The notes: generated by a model from the letters alone, not told the origin. A stretch of 64,000 nt of DNA from Metabacillus endolithicus (GCF_023078335.1 NZ_CP095550.1:1656001-1720000); one strand, 5' to 3'. Shown: positions 1 through 10,077, numbered from the stretch's first letter. Numbers and translations: made by a program.

Positions 1-42
1 ATTACTATTTACCTATTATCTAATGTTCTTTTTTTTGCATAT

Positions 43-73
43 AAAAAACCTTCCTGCAAAATGAGCAGAAAGG
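43..73 (-). terminator. Expression-platform terminator of the SAM riboswitch
   Basis: On the minus strand a 9-bp stem (CCTTTCTGC / GCAGGAAGG) is followed by a run of T. It lies just downstream of the S-box aptamer and so is the regulated terminator that forms when SAM is bound. Confidence 0.85.
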
Positions 74-89
74 CGCTTTGAATACCTTT

Positions 90-196
90 CTCTCATCTCT
101 CAAAGCATCTGCTTTGTGTGAATTGGCACCATTTCAGAATGAACTGATGGTTGCCGGGCTTCATCGGGCACTTCCCTCCACCTCTCTTGATAAGAG
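90..196 (-). promoter_or_regulatory. SAM-I (S-box) riboswitch aptamer
   Basis: Read on the minus strand, the S-box hallmarks are present: CTCTTATC closing the P1 helix with GATGAGAG, then AAGAGAGGTGGAGGGA, GATGAAGCCCGGCAACC, and a P3/P4 segment. A terminator hairpin follows. S-box RNAs switch off methionine synthesis or uptake genes when S-adenosylmethionine is abundant. The controlled gene lies left of position 1. In B. subtilis the gene order next to yusD is the methionine ABC transporter metN-metP-metQ (yusCBA), which carries an S-box, so metN is the likely target here. That target is inference because the gene is outside the window. Confidence 0.93.
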
Positions 197-231
197 TTAA
201 ATATTTGATTGTCTTTTTAAGTACGATTGTG

Positions 232-261
232 ATTGTATCATGTGTTGAAAATCAATGTCAA
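232..261 (-). promoter_or_regulatory. SigA promoter of the SAM riboswitch transcript
   Basis: Minus strand: TTGACA (-35, 261-256) and TACAAT (-10, 237-232) with an 18-bp spacer, about 35 bp upstream of the S-box P1 helix. Confidence 0.8.
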
Positions 262-319
262 TTATTTATTTTCTTGAAATAGCTTACTTTTTAGATGTTA
301 ATTTTACATTTCAAAAATG

Positions 320-349
320 AAAAGGGTTGCATTAGTATGCAACCCTTTT
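320..349 (-). terminator. Terminator after metY
   Basis: A perfect inverted repeat (AAAAGGGTTGCAT / ATGCAACCCTTTT) lies 43 bp beyond the metY stop and can act in either direction. Confidence 0.85.
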
Positions 350-391
350 CGATATTATGCAATGTATAGTATTTTTAGAATATTTAATAAA

Positions 392-1706
392 TTAAGAAGT
401 CACCTTTTCTATTCCTTTTACACCTGTAGCTTCAAAAATTGCTTGATCTAAATCTTCTATTAAATCCTCTATATGTTCAATTCCTACTGATAAGCGGATC
501 AGATCTTCTGTTACACCCGATTTCTTTAAATCTTCAACTCCTAGTTGTTGATGAGTCGTACTCGCAGGATGAATGATTAAACTTTTCGCATCTCCAACAT
601 TTGCAACATGTGACCAAAGTTCAACGTTATTAATAAGAGCTGCACCAGCCTCTCTTCCGCCCTTTATACCGAATACTACTACAGAACCAGCACCCTTAGG
701 TAAGTATTTAGCAGCTAAGTCCTTAGCAGGGTGTTCGCTATTTTCAGGATACAGAACCCACTCAACAGCTGGGTGACTTTCTAAGTATTGCACCATTTTC
801 CTTGCATTTGACACATGTTCCTTCATACGGACATGAAGAGTTTCTAGACCGAGATTAAATTGAAAGGCATTGTATGGGGCTAATCGCTGGACCTAAATCT
901 CTTAATAATTGAACTCTCGCTTTAACAATGTATGCTTGTTCTCCTAATGCTTCTGCATAAACTAAATCATGATAGCTAGGATCAGGAGTTGTAAAACCAG
1001 GGAATTTTGGACTATTCCAGTCGAATTTGCCTCCATCTACAATGACTCCACCAAGAGTTGTCCCATTCCCAAGCAACCATTTTGTTGCAGAATGAACAAC
1101 AATGTCGGCACCATGTTCAATTGGTCTACATAGATATGGTGTGGCAAATGTATTATCCACAATCAATGGAATTCCAGCTTCATGAGCAATTTCTGCAACT
1201 GCCTCGATATCAAGAACATCTAAGCTTGGATTTCCGATTGTTTCTGCAAAAATAGCTTTTGTCTTCGGAGTAATAGCAGATCGGAAATTTTCCGGATTCT
1301 TTGGATCAACAAACACAGTATTGATTCCGTACTTTGGTAATGTGTTAGCAAAAAGGTTATATGTACCTCCATATAATGTAGAAGCTGATACAATCTCATC
1401 ACCAGAACCAGCTAGGTTTAAAACCGACAATGTAATCGCTGCCATTCCACTTGCTACAGCTAAACTTCCGATTCCGCCTTCCAATTCAGCAATTCTTTCT
1501 TCAAACACAGATGAAGTTGGATTATGAATTCTTGTATAAATATATCCAGGCTCCTTCAATCCAAATAAATTGGCCGCATGTTCTGTATTTTCAAATAGAT
1601 AAGCATTTGATTGATAAATTGGGACAGATCTTGCACCTGTCATTGAATCTTTCTTTAACCCTCCATGAATGGTTACTGTTTCTGGACGATATTGTTTCTC
1701 TTTCAT
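392..1706 (-). pseudogene. metY: O-acetylhomoserine sulfhydrylase (MetY-type), frameshifted
   Basis: PLP-dependent Cys/Met-metabolism enzyme that makes homocysteine from O-acetylhomoserine and sulfide. The N-terminal part reads ETVTIHGG, a YTRIHNPT segment and the PLP-lysine motif [10 protein letters not shown]; the C-terminal part has VGIEHIEDLIEDLDQA. The two parts are in different frames. The break is at the G-run 876-879: removing one G joins RDLGPAISP to YNAFQFNLG and gives an intact enzyme of about 437 residues, normal for the family. The start is the ATG at 1706, preceded by AGGAGGAAG. No S-box lies directly upstream of this gene. It is either a sequencing error or a recent mutation; I favour error because both halves are fully conserved. 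Confidence 0.85.
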
Positions 1707-1831
1707 CTTCTTCCTCCTATTGTACATTCTTAGTGTCTACTAATAGGTGTGATAACAAGATGTGGTATTCTTTTCTAGACTAATTTAATGGTAATAGAAG
1801 TTGTGTTTGATGTATATAAGAAATTTCAAGT

Positions 1832-2149
1832 TTAGATTAATTTAATTAAAGCCTCCAGCCTAAGAAAATCTCGATATGAGCCTTTTATTGATAATTTCCC
1901 AAACGATATGAGTTGCTTTAAGCTTACAGGGTGCAGAAAAACCTCTTCTAAATCCGATTCTTCGCCTTCTATAACAAAATCAACAGTAACTGGTTGAATC
2001 GATAGTAGTTTTGATTCACTTGATGAAAGTTCTAAAAAATAACTTCCTTTATCTGTTGAACGAAATTCTACAATTAATTTTCGTTTTAAAAGAATCGGTG
2101 TTATTAAATTTCCTTTATTCAGGCTTGAGACAAATGTTGTTAAAAACAT
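1832..2149 (-). CDS. yusD: YusD-like SCP2-type small protein
   Basis: A 105-residue soluble protein with no signal peptide, resembling SCP-2 sterol-carrier-like domains (beta-rich centre with FRSTDKGSYFLEL, then FGKLSIKG and a C-terminal helix). The start is ATG 2149 with GGGAGG ten bases upstream. It is the first gene left of yusE, as yusD is in B. subtilis, which supports the name more than the weak domain similarity does. Such domains bind lipids or acyl-CoA; a link to the nearby beta-oxidation genes is inference. Confidence 0.6.
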   Translation of the reverse strand: MFLTTFVSSLNKGNLITPILLKRKLIVEFRSTDKGSYFLELSSSESKLLSIQPVTVDFVIEGEESDLEEVFLHPVSLKQLISFGKLSIKGSYRDFLRLEALIKLI

Positions 2150-2286
2150 AAAAAAGAATCCTCCCGATCTCAACAAGGTTATGTTTATATAACTTCATTG
2201 AAGGTCGAAAGAATCCTCTATAAATAACTCGACAGTTTCTGCTTTTCTTTCGTAAAATCAGTCTATTTCCCGAGAAATATGTCAAA

Positions 2287-2592
2287 TTAGCAGGCATATT
2301 GTTTTATTAAGTCAAAAAGATGGGTGACAGATTGGAAAGCATATACCTTTTCTTTCATTTCACCGTTTTCAGTAATAATTAAACAAGGCACACTCTCAAT
2401 TCCTAATCTTTTCGCATCTTCAGGATAATAATTTAGATTTACGGAGTAAATGTCCGAACTGGGTATCATTTCATCAACAACCGTTAACATTTTCTTTGCT
2501 ACTTGACATGTCCCACACATTGGTGTGTAAAGGTACGTAATTTGAATACCCTTATCAGGAAGGGTGAGCTGCTTTTCTTTCCATTCAATCAT
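2287..2592 (-). CDS. yusE: Thioredoxin-like protein YusE
   Basis: A 101-residue thioredoxin-fold protein. The redox motif CGTC lies near residue 26 after a beta strand (ITYLYTPM), and the cis-proline loop reads ESVPCLI. It probably acts as a cytoplasmic disulfide reductase of unknown target. It sits 21 bp downstream of yusF and is likely cotranscribed with it. Size and position match B. subtilis YusE. Confidence 0.85.
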   Translation of the reverse strand: MIEWKEKQLTLPDKGIQITYLYTPMCGTCQVAKKMLTVVDEMIPSSDIYSVNLNYYPEDAKRLGIESVPCLIITENGEMKEKVYAFQSVTHLFDLIKQYAC

Positions 2593-2613
2593 AAAACTAA
2601 CTTCATATCCCTT

Positions 2614-2961
2614 CTAAAGGAATTTTGCATTCACATCTATATTTGCACTTAGCAAAACAGATGCTACATGGTGATCCGGTGCTGTTGCAACCTCACGATA
2701 TGCTCTATCAATGTAAAGATGAGAGGCTTCAGGAAATTCTCGTTTAAATAATTTTCTTAATCGTTCACCAGCATCATCTGAATCAACTAATATATAAACT
2801 TCCTTTAGGAATAGTTCATCAATTAGCTCATCCATTTTTGTTATGCTAATTGTTCCATTTGTACAGATTATTTCTATTGGTTCCGTTACTACATTTAAAA
2901 CCTTTTTCTTATCTGATTTTCCTTCAACAATTAATACTTTTTCAACCTCAACTAACGACAT
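2614..2961 (-). CDS. yusF: Toprim-domain protein YusF
   Basis: A 115-residue single Toprim domain. It has the catalytic-type glutamate in VLIVEGKSDK (about residues 10-19) and the acidic DxD motif in ILVDSDDAGERL. Toprim domains coordinate Mg2+ for nucleic-acid strand cleavage or ligation in primases and RNase M5-like enzymes; the substrate of YusF is not known. ATG 2961 is chosen because AGGTG lies six bases upstream; an in-frame ATG at 2967 is too close to it. Confidence 0.85.
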   Translation of the reverse strand: MSLVEVEKVLIVEGKSDKKKVLNVVTEPIEIICTNGTISITKMDELIDELFLKEVYILVDSDDAGERLRKLFKREFPEASHLYIDRAYREVATAPDHHVASVLLSANIDVNAKFL

Positions 2962-3184
2962 AGCCATCACCTATTTTTAAAGTAAGTAAGAGTCTTTATA
3001 TATAACCTATTCGAGTTGTCGAGGTTGTTTCCCTTTTATTTTATGTTTTTTCTAAATAGCTGTTTTTTAGTTAGTCGTAAGATCAGTTTTTAGTGTTTAA
3101 AAACAAAATCATTACGAAACAACTTAAATTAATAATCACAAATTCAGCCATTAAGAAAAACATGATAAGAAACGACCTGTTTAA

Positions 3185-3214
3185 TTGCAAAAGAGCAGTG
3201 GAGATCCCACTGCT
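3185..3214 (-). terminator. Terminator after yusG
   Basis: Stem AGCAGTGG / CCACTGCT directly after the yusG stop, with a T-run on the minus-strand transcript. Confidence 0.75.
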
Positions 3215-3220
3215 GCTTTA

Positions 3221-3457
3221 TTAACACCAACCGTTTTCATAATCACAATCGACATATTTTTGGTCTGGTCCTGTTACTACATCTGCAATTTGGTAAAAGC
3301 GGTTATCATTGAATTCATATCCCGCTTTTAAGTCATAATTATTCTCAGAGACCATTTGGCCAATTTTTTCTTTTTCCAGATAAAGATTTAATTGCCCATC
3401 TCCAAATTTTCCTACAAGTCGATCAGTGATATCTAATCGTTGTTTTTGAATTGTCAT
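3221..3457 (-). CDS. yusG: Conserved small protein YusG
   Basis: A 78-residue acidic cytoplasmic protein without signal peptide or known domain. It ends in DCDYENGWC with cysteines near the C-terminus. The RBS is AGGAGGGTGTCC before ATG 3457. It lies between yusF and gcvH exactly as yusG does in B. subtilis and is named by synteny and size; the function is unknown. A terminator follows, so it is probably monocistronic. Confidence 0.75.
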   Translation of the reverse strand: MTIQKQRLDITDRLVGKFGDGQLNLYLEKEKIGQMVSENNYDLKAGYEFNDNRFYQIADVVTGPDQKYVDCDYENGWC

Positions 3458-3514
3458 ATGGACACCCTCCTTTACCTACTAATAGAGTGTCCATAATTTA
3501 TTTTATCATGCTAA

Positions 3515-3900
3515 TTAGTCTTGATTTGTCATTTCCTCATATTGCTCGGCTGTCATTAATTTTTCAATGTCAGCAGGGTTTGCAGGTTCAATGACAATCA
3601 TCCACGCTTTTTCATAAGGTGATTCATTCACGAACTCTGAAATTTATCATCAAGATTTTCATTAATTTCTACAACTTTCCCACTAATTGGTGCATATAAT
3701 TCAGATACTGTTTTTACTGACTCAACGCTTCCAAATGGCTCATCCGCTTGAAGTTCATCACCAATTTCTGGTAATTCAACAAATACGATATCCCCAAGCT
3801 CTGATTGTGCAAAATCCGTGATACCGATACGCACCTTATCTCCTTCTACTTTTACCCACTCATGTTCTTCTGAATAACGCAGTTCTTTAGGTGTGTTCAT
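3515..3900 (-). pseudogene. gcvH: Glycine cleavage system H protein, frameshifted near C-terminus
   Basis: Lipoyl carrier protein of glycine cleavage, and in Bacillus also a relay for lipoate. The N-terminal 84 residues match the family, including the lipoylation site [15 protein letters not shown]. The frame breaks at 3636-3645, where the plus strand reads TCTGAAATTT. Removing the AA pair gives [18 protein letters not shown] and then a normal end at 3515, for 127 residues, the usual length. The same inserted string recurs in the chemoreceptor at 44403 and the sugar transporter at 33489. It is probably a sequence error, since gcvH is rarely lost. It lies beside yusI as in B. subtilis. Confidence 0.85.
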
Positions 3901-3987
3901 GTCTTCATACCTCCAGGAATATTTACAAATTTCAGCTTAATCATCTTTGTTTTAACAGTTTTCTGCTAACTATGCAATAACTATCTT

Positions 3988-4347
3988 CTATTTTTGCCAA
4001 GTTTCGCTAAATTGCTCTTCTTTAAAGCCAACTGTAGCATGTTCATTCCCCACTGTAAGAGGACGTTTAATGAGCATTCCTTCACTTGCTAAGAGTTGAA
4101 TCATTTCATCCTCTGACATTGAAGCAAGTTTATCTTTAAGCCCAAGCTCACGATATTTTTGTCCACTTGTATTAAAGAATTTTTTAAGCTCTAGTCCACT
4201 TTTTTTGTAAATGCTTTCTAGCTCTTCTTTATTTGGCGGGTTTTCAACGATATGTATTTCATTAAATTCAACATTATGATCTTCAAGCCATTTTTTTGCT
4301 TTACGACATGTCCCACATTTAGGATACCAGTAAAAATTCAGTGCCAA
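3988..4347 (-). CDS. yusI: Spx/ArsC-family protein YusI
   Basis: A 119-residue thioredoxin-fold protein of the ArsC/Spx family. It has the CxxC-type motif YPKCGTCRKAKKWL near residue 10 and the conserved arginine-proline element LLIKRPLTVG. The start is TTG 4347, preceded by GAGGTG; an upstream ATG at 4374 lacks an RBS at proper distance. B. subtilis YusI has 118 residues and the same position between gcvH and fadE. It is probably not an arsenate reductase but an uncharacterised redox or regulatory protein. Confidence 0.8.
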   Translation of the reverse strand: MALNFYWYPKCGTCRKAKKWLEDHNVEFNEIHIVENPPNKEELESIYKKSGLELKKFFNTSGQKYRELGLKDKLASMSEDEMIQLLASEGMLIKRPLTVGNEHATVGFKEEQFSETWQK

Positions 4348-4540
4348 GTTTTTCACCTCTTTGCTCCTAATCATTTAACTTTCCAATTAAGGAATATTTT
4401 TCTCTATCTTATCATATATCATCATTCCAGCCTAATTAGAAGTAATTAAATTTCAAGGCTCAAATTTAACTTTTATCTTTTTCAGTAGAGAGAATTAGAA
4501 GACACTTAACATTGCCTTTTATTGATTGAAAACAGGTTGA

Positions 4541-4566
4541 AGGAGGCAATGATATCATTGCCTCCT
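4541..4566 (-). terminator. Hairpin after fadE
   Basis: A perfect palindrome (AGGAGGCAATGA / TCATTGCCTCCT) just beyond the fadE stop. The minus-strand transcript has only a short T-run after it, so it is either a weak terminator or an RNA 3' end stabiliser. Confidence 0.5.
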
Positions 4567-4572
4567 GAAAAA

Positions 4573-6356
4573 TTAAGCTAGATATGCATTTTTATCGATA
4601 ATTGCTGCTGCAATCTCTCTTTTCTTGCCAATTACATTAATTGGAGTATGACGTGTAAATTTTCGTAACGCTGACATCATCATTCGTAGAGAATCACCTG
4701 ACTCAACCGCAATTAATGACTCTTTTGCATGTGCTTCGATTTCATTAAAAGCTTCTTGGCAATAAACTTGTGTATAAAGAAGCTTTTGTTTGTTTTTCGC
4801 TTCACCGTTCTTAGCAATTGCCTTTTCAGTACGTAAAATCGCTGATTCCATTGCATATACATTGCTTACAATATCAGCAATATTGACAAGAACTTCCTGC
4901 TCTTTTTGTAATTCTTTTCCGTACTTTTGAGCTGCTAAGCCAGCGATTAAAATACAATTTTCTTCGCATTCTTTAATAAGTACTTTTCCTGTTCAAGTGT
5001 ACCTTCTCCAACCTCTTCAGGCATAAGCATCATCAGTTCTTCTTGTAAGCTTTGAGCTTTTTGGAATAATGGTAATTCACCTTTCATAGCTTTTCGTAAA
5101 TATGTTCCTGGTACTAAAAGGCGGTTGATTTCATTTGTTCCTTCAAAGATACGGTTAATACGTGAATCACGATAAACGCGCTCAACTTCATATTCTGCCA
5201 TGAATCCATATCCACCGTGAATTTGAACAGCTTCGTCTACGACATAATCAAGTGTTTCAGAACCAAATACTTTATTTAATGAGCATTCAATAGCATACTC
5301 AGCAATTGATTCTGCGACTTCTTTTCCGTTTTTAATTTCCTCATCAGATAATCTGCTCATACGGTCTTCGAATAAGCCAACGGTGCGATAAACTGAACTT
5401 TCCATTGCATATGTTTTAGCTGCCATATTTGCAAGTTTTTCCTGTATAAGAGAGAAGCTTGAAATTGGTGTTTTAAACTGTTGACGTTGGTTTGCATATT
5501 GAACAGCTACATCTATTAAGCGCTTTGCTCCGCCAATTGTTCCAACTGCTAGCTTATAACGTCCAATGTTCAGGATATTGAAGGCAATTACATGTCCTTT
5601 ACCTAGCTCACCTAATAGGTTCTCTTTTGGTACTAAAGCATCTTCTAAAATAACAGTTCTTGTTGAAGATCCTTTAATTCCCATTTTCTTTTCTTCAGGA
5701 CCTGTTGAAACTCCAGGGAAATCTCTTTCCACAATGAATGCAGAGAAGTGCTCACCGTCTACCTTTGCATAAACAACAATAACATCTGCAAAGCCGGAGT
5801 TTGTAATCCATTGTTTTTCACCATTTAACACATAGTGAGTGCCTTCTGCATTAAGTCTTGCTGTCGTTTTGGCACCAAGTGCATCCGATCCTGAGCTTGG
5901 CTCTGTTAGTGCATATGCTGCAAGTGTTTCACCAGAAGCAAGACCTGGTAAATACTTTTTCTTCTGCTCTTCATTACCAAATAATACGATTGGCAATGAA
6001 CCAATTCCTACGTGAGCACCGAAAGATAAAGAGAAGCTTCCAGCTCTTGAAATCTTTTCAGTAATTAAAGCAGAGCTGATCTTATCCAATCCAAATCCGC
6101 CATACTCTTCAGGTACATCTGCCCCTAATAAACCAAGTTCCCCCGCTTGCTTTAAAAGCTTGACAGACTTATCAAATTCATGATTTTCAATATCTTCAAG
6201 ATGTGGTAGCACTTCATTTACCGCAAAATCCTCTGTTGTTTTTGCAATCATTTTGTGTTCATCTGTAAAATCCTCAGGAGTGAAAACTCGATCATATGAA
6301 ACATCTTCAATTAAAAAGCTTCCACCTTTAATCACTGCATCTGTTGCTTTTGACAT
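4573..6356 (-). pseudogene. fadE: Acyl-CoA dehydrogenase FadE, frameshifted
   Basis: FAD-dependent acyl-CoA dehydrogenase, first oxidation of fatty-acid beta-oxidation. The N-terminal 469 residues hold the dehydrogenase N, middle (AYALTEPSSGSDA) and C domains (IHGGYGFMAEYEVERVYRDS, then FEGTNEINR with the catalytic-type glutamate). The C-terminal extension typical of the 594-residue B. subtilis FadE continues in another frame (GLAAQKYGKELQKEQEVLV... to KREIAAAIIDKNAYLA). The break is at the A-run 4949-4952; one more A restores the frame. It is the third gene of fadN-fadA-fadE. Probably a sequence error. Confidence 0.9.
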
Positions 6357-6418
6357 GAAAATTCCCCCATTAACATTATTTGAATAACTGTTATTTAGTA
6401 AGTAGAACTAGAACTTGA

Positions 6419-6444
6419 AGCAATCGGAGGCTTTTCCGATTGCT
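6419..6444 (-). other. Intercistronic hairpin between fadA and fadE
   Basis: Ten-base inverted repeat (AGCAATCGGA / TCCGATTGCT) in the 117-bp gap between fadA and fadE, not followed by a T-run on the minus strand. It may stabilise processed mRNA rather than terminate; this is inference. Confidence 0.45.
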
Positions 6445-6473
6445 CAATTACAGATTTCTTTTGTCGTTGATAC

Positions 6474-7649
6474 TTACAATAATTCAAATACTCCTGCAGC
6501 ACCCATTCCGCCGCCAATACACATTGTTACTACCCCAAATTGTTCATTTCTTCTCTTCATTTCATGAATGAGTGAAAGTGTTAGCTTGGCACCTGAGCAT
6601 CCAAGTGGATGACCGAGTGCAATTGCTCCACCGTTTACATTTACTTTACCTTCGTCAAGTCCAAGCTCGCGAATAACTTGAATGGATTGAGAAGCAAATG
6701 CTTCATTTAACTCAAACAAGCCAATATCAGAAAGCTCTAAGCCTGCGTATTTTAAAGCTAAAGGAACCGCAGCAACTGGACCAATTCCCATAATTTCAGG
6801 AGGAACTCCGGCAACAGCAAATGATCTGAACTTCACCAATGGCTGATAGCCAAGAGATTGAGCTTTTTCCCGATCCATCAGCATAACAGCTGCAGCTCCG
6901 TCACTTGTTTGTGAAGAGTTACCTGCTGTTACAGATCCTTTTACAGAAAATGCCGGCTTTAATGTAGCAAGTACTTCTGAAGTTGTGTTCGCTCGAACAC
7001 CTTCATCCTGATTGAATGTAACAACCTTTTCATGTAATTTATGATCAGGTCCAACAGTTCGAACTGGTACATCCACCGGAACAATTTCATCATCAAACTT
7101 TCCTTCTTTAATTGCATTTGCCGCTCTTTGATGACTTCTTACTGCAAAAGCGTCCTGCTCTTCACGTGTGATACCATACTTTTTGGCAACAGCTTCAGCA
7201 GTGTGCCCCATGCCCATATAGTATTCGGGAGCATCTTCAGCAAGCTTTGCATTTGGTCTGACAACATGCCCCATCATTGGAACAAGACTCATTGATTCAG
7301 CTCCACCTGCAATGGCTGTATCTGAATGGCCTAGCATAATTTTTTCTGCCCCATAGGCGATACTTTGAAGCCCAGACGAACAATAGCGATTAATTGTGAT
7401 TGCTGGAACTGTATAAGGCAAACCAGCTAGAGCCCCAATGTTTCTGGCCATATTTAATCCCTGCTCTGCCTCTGGCATTGCACATCCTATAATGAGATCA
7501 TCAATATTCCCGTCATAATTCCCTGCTCTTTTTAATGTTTCTTTTACAGCTAGCGCTCCCAAATCATCAGGTCGCATGTTCGCTAATGTACCTTTTTTAG
7601 CTCTTCCTACAGGTGTTCTGGCACCTGCCACAATAACTGCTTCTCTCAT
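6474..7649 (-). CDS. fadA: Acetyl-CoA C-acyltransferase (3-ketoacyl-CoA thiolase) FadA
   Basis: A 391-residue thiolase, last step of beta-oxidation, releasing acetyl-CoA. Motifs are the nucleophile loop NRYCSSGLQSI (about Cys 88), the active-site HxxG in GGAIALGHPLGCSGAK, and the second cysteine motif MCIGGGMGAAG near the C-terminus. The N-terminus REAVIVAGARTPVGRAKKG is typical. ATG 7649 has GGGAGG upstream. It lies 26 bp after fadN in the same operon, as in B. subtilis, where FadR represses the operon until long-chain acyl-CoA accumulates. Confidence 0.95.
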   Translation of the reverse strand: MREAVIVAGARTPVGRAKKGTLANMRPDDLGALAVKETLKRAGNYDGNIDDLIIGCAMPEAEQGLNMARNIGALAGLPYTVPAITINRYCSSGLQSIAYGAEKIMLGHSDTAIAGGAESMSLVPMMGHVVRPNAKLAEDAPEYYMGMGHTAEAVAKKYGITREEQDAFAVRSHQRAANAIKEGKFDDEIVPVDVPVRTVGPDHKLHEKVVTFNQDEGVRANTTSEVLATLKPAFSVKGSVTAGNSSQTSDGAAAVMLMDREKAQSLGYQPLVKFRSFAVAGVPPEIMGIGPVAAVPLALKYAGLELSDIGLFELNEAFASQSIQVIRELGLDEGKVNVNGGAIALGHPLGCSGAKLTLSLIHEMKRRNEQFGVVTMCIGGGMGAAGVFELL

Positions 7650-7675
7650 TCTACTAACCTCCCTTTCTTACAATA

Positions 7676-10060
7676 TTAGTTTCTAAGTGGTTTGCCTTTT
7701 AAAAGCATGTGCTGCATACGTTGCTGTGATTTTCCTTCCGCTACTAAGCTTAAAAATGCTTGTTTTTCTAAATCCAATAAATATTGCTCATCTACTTCTG
7801 TACCGAATGGAACCTTACCTCCTGCGATAACATAGGCAAGTTTCTTTGCAATTTTTAAATCATGATCTGAAATATATCCGGAAAGATGCATGGATTGAGC
7901 ACCAAGTAAAAGAGTCGCATAGCCTGTTTCTCCCACTACAGGTACTTTATTGCGGGCAGGTGGTTGATATCCGCTATCATAAAGCTCAATTACTCTTTGT
8001 TTTGCATCGTATAATAAATGATCACTATTCACACTGATGTTGTCGTGGTCGTTAAGGAACTGATTTTTTCTTGCCTCTGCTGCTGAAGTTGATACTTTTG
8101 CCATAGCAATCGTTTCGAAAACTTTGTTAGCAACAGATTGTAAATCAAAGTCTGCTCCCTTAGGCATGTTACTTAATTGCTTGATATAAAGCTCTTTATT
8201 TCCGCCGCCGCCTGGAATTAGTCCTACCCCAACTTCAACTAATCCCATATACGTTTCACTTGAAGCTTGAATGCTGCTTGCAGGTAAGCATATCTCCGCT
8301 CCGCCACCCAATGTCATGCCAAACGGTGCAGCAACGACTGGTTTTTTGCTATACTTTATCTTCATCATTGCCTGCTGAAATTGATGAACAACCATTTCAA
8401 TTTCAAAAATATTATCATCTTGTGCTTCCATTAGGATCATTCCTAAATTAGCTCCAACGCAGAAGTTTTTACCTTGATTTCCAATAACAAGTCCTTTGTA
8501 GTTCTTTTCAACTTCATCAACTGCAAAATTAATCATTTGGATAATATCTAACCCAATTGCATTGCTTTGTGAGTGAAACTCGAGTAAGGCAACGTCATTA
8601 CCTAAATCGATAAAGCTTGCACCACTATTTTTCTTGATAACACCATTTATTTGTTTATGTGTTTTTAAATTAATCACTTTAGGGTTTTGTCTTACTTGAC
8701 GATACTCGCCATTGTTATAGAAAAATAGCACCCCATTTTCTTCTCTATAGAATGTTCCAAAGCCCTTAGCAAGCATTTCCTTTACCCAGCTAGGTACTTG
8801 CACATCTTGCTGCTCCATTAGTTCAACAGATTTTTCTACTCCAATTGCATCCCATAATTCAAACGGACCGGCCTCCCAGCCAAATCCCCATTTCATTGCT
8901 TGATCAATTGCCACAATATCATCAGCAATTTCACCTAGCAGCTGTGCAGAATAGACTAGTGTTGGTATTGTAATGCTTCTTAACAAGGCACCTGCTCTGT
9001 CATCAGCGTAAATAAGCGCTTTCAATTTATTTGGTAAGCCTTTCGCCTGCTTTGCAAGTTCTACAGATGCTGCTTGTAATTTCTTTTTCTCTTCATATTC
9101 AAATGTTTCGGGATTTAATTCTAGAATTGTTTTTCCTTCTTTTTTATAAAATCCTTGACCGCTTTTACTGCCAAGCCATTTATTATCAAGCATCTTTTCT
9201 AGTAAGCCAGGAATTTCAAATACTGCTTTTTCTTGTCCTTCCACTTGCTCATATACATTTTTCGCCACATGGGCAAATGTGTCCAAACCTACTACATCTA
9301 GTGTACGGAAAGTAGCGCTTTTTGCTCTACCGATAAGTGGTCCGGTAATAGAATCTACTTCGCCAACACTATAACCGCCTTTTAACATTTCTTGTACTGT
9401 TACAAGTAAGCCATAAGTTCCAATTCGGTTTGCAATAAAGTTAGGCGTGTCCTTTGCTTCTACAACACCTTTTCCTAACACATCTTCACCAAATGTTCTC
9501 ATAAATGATAAAACATTCTCGTCAGTATCTTTTGTTGGAATAATTTCCAATAGTTTTAAATATCTTGGCGGGTTAAAGAAATGAGTGCCTAAAAAATGCT
9601 TCCTAAAGTCATCTGACCGACCTTCAGCCATTGCTTCTACTGATATACCTGATGTATTGGAACTAATAATACTTCCTTTTTTTCTATGTTCATCAACCTG
9701 CGCAAACACCTGTTGTTTGACAGCCAAATTTTCAACAACAACTTCAATAATCCAATCAGCCTCTGATAATTGATGCATATCATCTTCAAAGTTACCGACC
9801 GTAATAAGTTCGAGGTTGCTCTTCACCGTAAGTGGTGCAGGCTTTTGTTTTAAAAGTTTTTGAGCAGCTATTGATGCGATACGATTTCGTACAGCTTTAT
9901 CTTGTAATGTTAGACCTTTTTTTACCTCATCGTCATTTAACTCACGAGGCACAATATCTAATAGTAAGACAGGGATGCCGATATTTGCTAAGTGTGCTGC
10001 AATTCCTGAGCCCATTACTCCTGAACCTAATACAGCAGCTCTCTTAATTCGCTGGACCAT
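7676..10060 (-). CDS. fadN: 3-hydroxyacyl-CoA dehydrogenase / enoyl-CoA hydratase FadN
   Basis: A 794-residue bifunctional beta-oxidation enzyme. An N-terminal Rossmann dehydrogenase (LGSGVMGSGIAAHLANIG, residues about 10-30; catalytic-region HFFNPPRYLKLLEI) comes first, and an enoyl-CoA hydratase/isomerase domain follows (LGNDVALLEFHS at about 490, NFCVGANLGMI, GMTLGGGAEICLP). That order, dehydrogenase first, is the Bacillus FadN/YusL arrangement, opposite to E. coli FadB. First gene of fadN-fadA-fadE, with a FadR site directly upstream of the start. Confidence 0.95.
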   Translation of the reverse strand: MVQRIKRAAVLGSGVMGSGIAAHLANIGIPVLLLDIVPRELNDDEVKKGLTLQDKAVRNRIASIAAQKLLKQKPAPLTVKSNLELITVGNFEDDMHQLSEADWIIEVVVENLAVKQQVFAQVDEHRKKGSIISSNTSGISVEAMAEGRSDDFRKHFLGTHFFNPPRYLKLLEIIPTKDTDENVLSFMRTFGEDVLGKGVVEAKDTPNFIANRIGTYGLLVTVQEMLKGGYSVGEVDSITGPLIGRAKSATFRTLDVVGLDTFAHVAKNVYEQVEGQEKAVFEIPGLLEKMLDNKWLGSKSGQGFYKKEGKTILELNPETFEYEEKKKLQAASVELAKQAKGLPNKLKALIYADDRAGALLRSITIPTLVYSAQLLGEIADDIVAIDQAMKWGFGWEAGPFELWDAIGVEKSVELMEQQDVQVPSWVKEMLAKGFGTFYREENGVLFFYNNGEYRQVRQNPKVINLKTHKQINGVIKKNSGASFIDLGNDVALLEFHSQSNAIGLDIIQMINFAVDEVEKNYKGLVIGNQGKNFCVGANLGMILMEAQDDNIFEIEMVVHQFQQAMMKIKYSKKPVVAAPFGMTLGGGAEICLPASSIQASSETYMGLVEVGVGLIPGGGGNKELYIKQLSNMPKGADFDLQSVANKVFETIAMAKVSTSAAEARKNQFLNDHDNISVNSDHLLYDAKQRVIELYDSGYQPPARNKVPVVGETGYATLLLGAQSMHLSGYISDHDLKIAKKLAYVIAGGKVPFGTEVDEQYLLDLEKQAFLSLVAEGKSQQRMQHMLLKGKPLRN

Positions 10061-10077
10061 ACATTTTCCCCCTTATT

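Noticed and set aside
2115..2297. Minus-strand ORF between yusE and yusD
   Set aside because: Overlaps the yusD start in another frame, no RBS.
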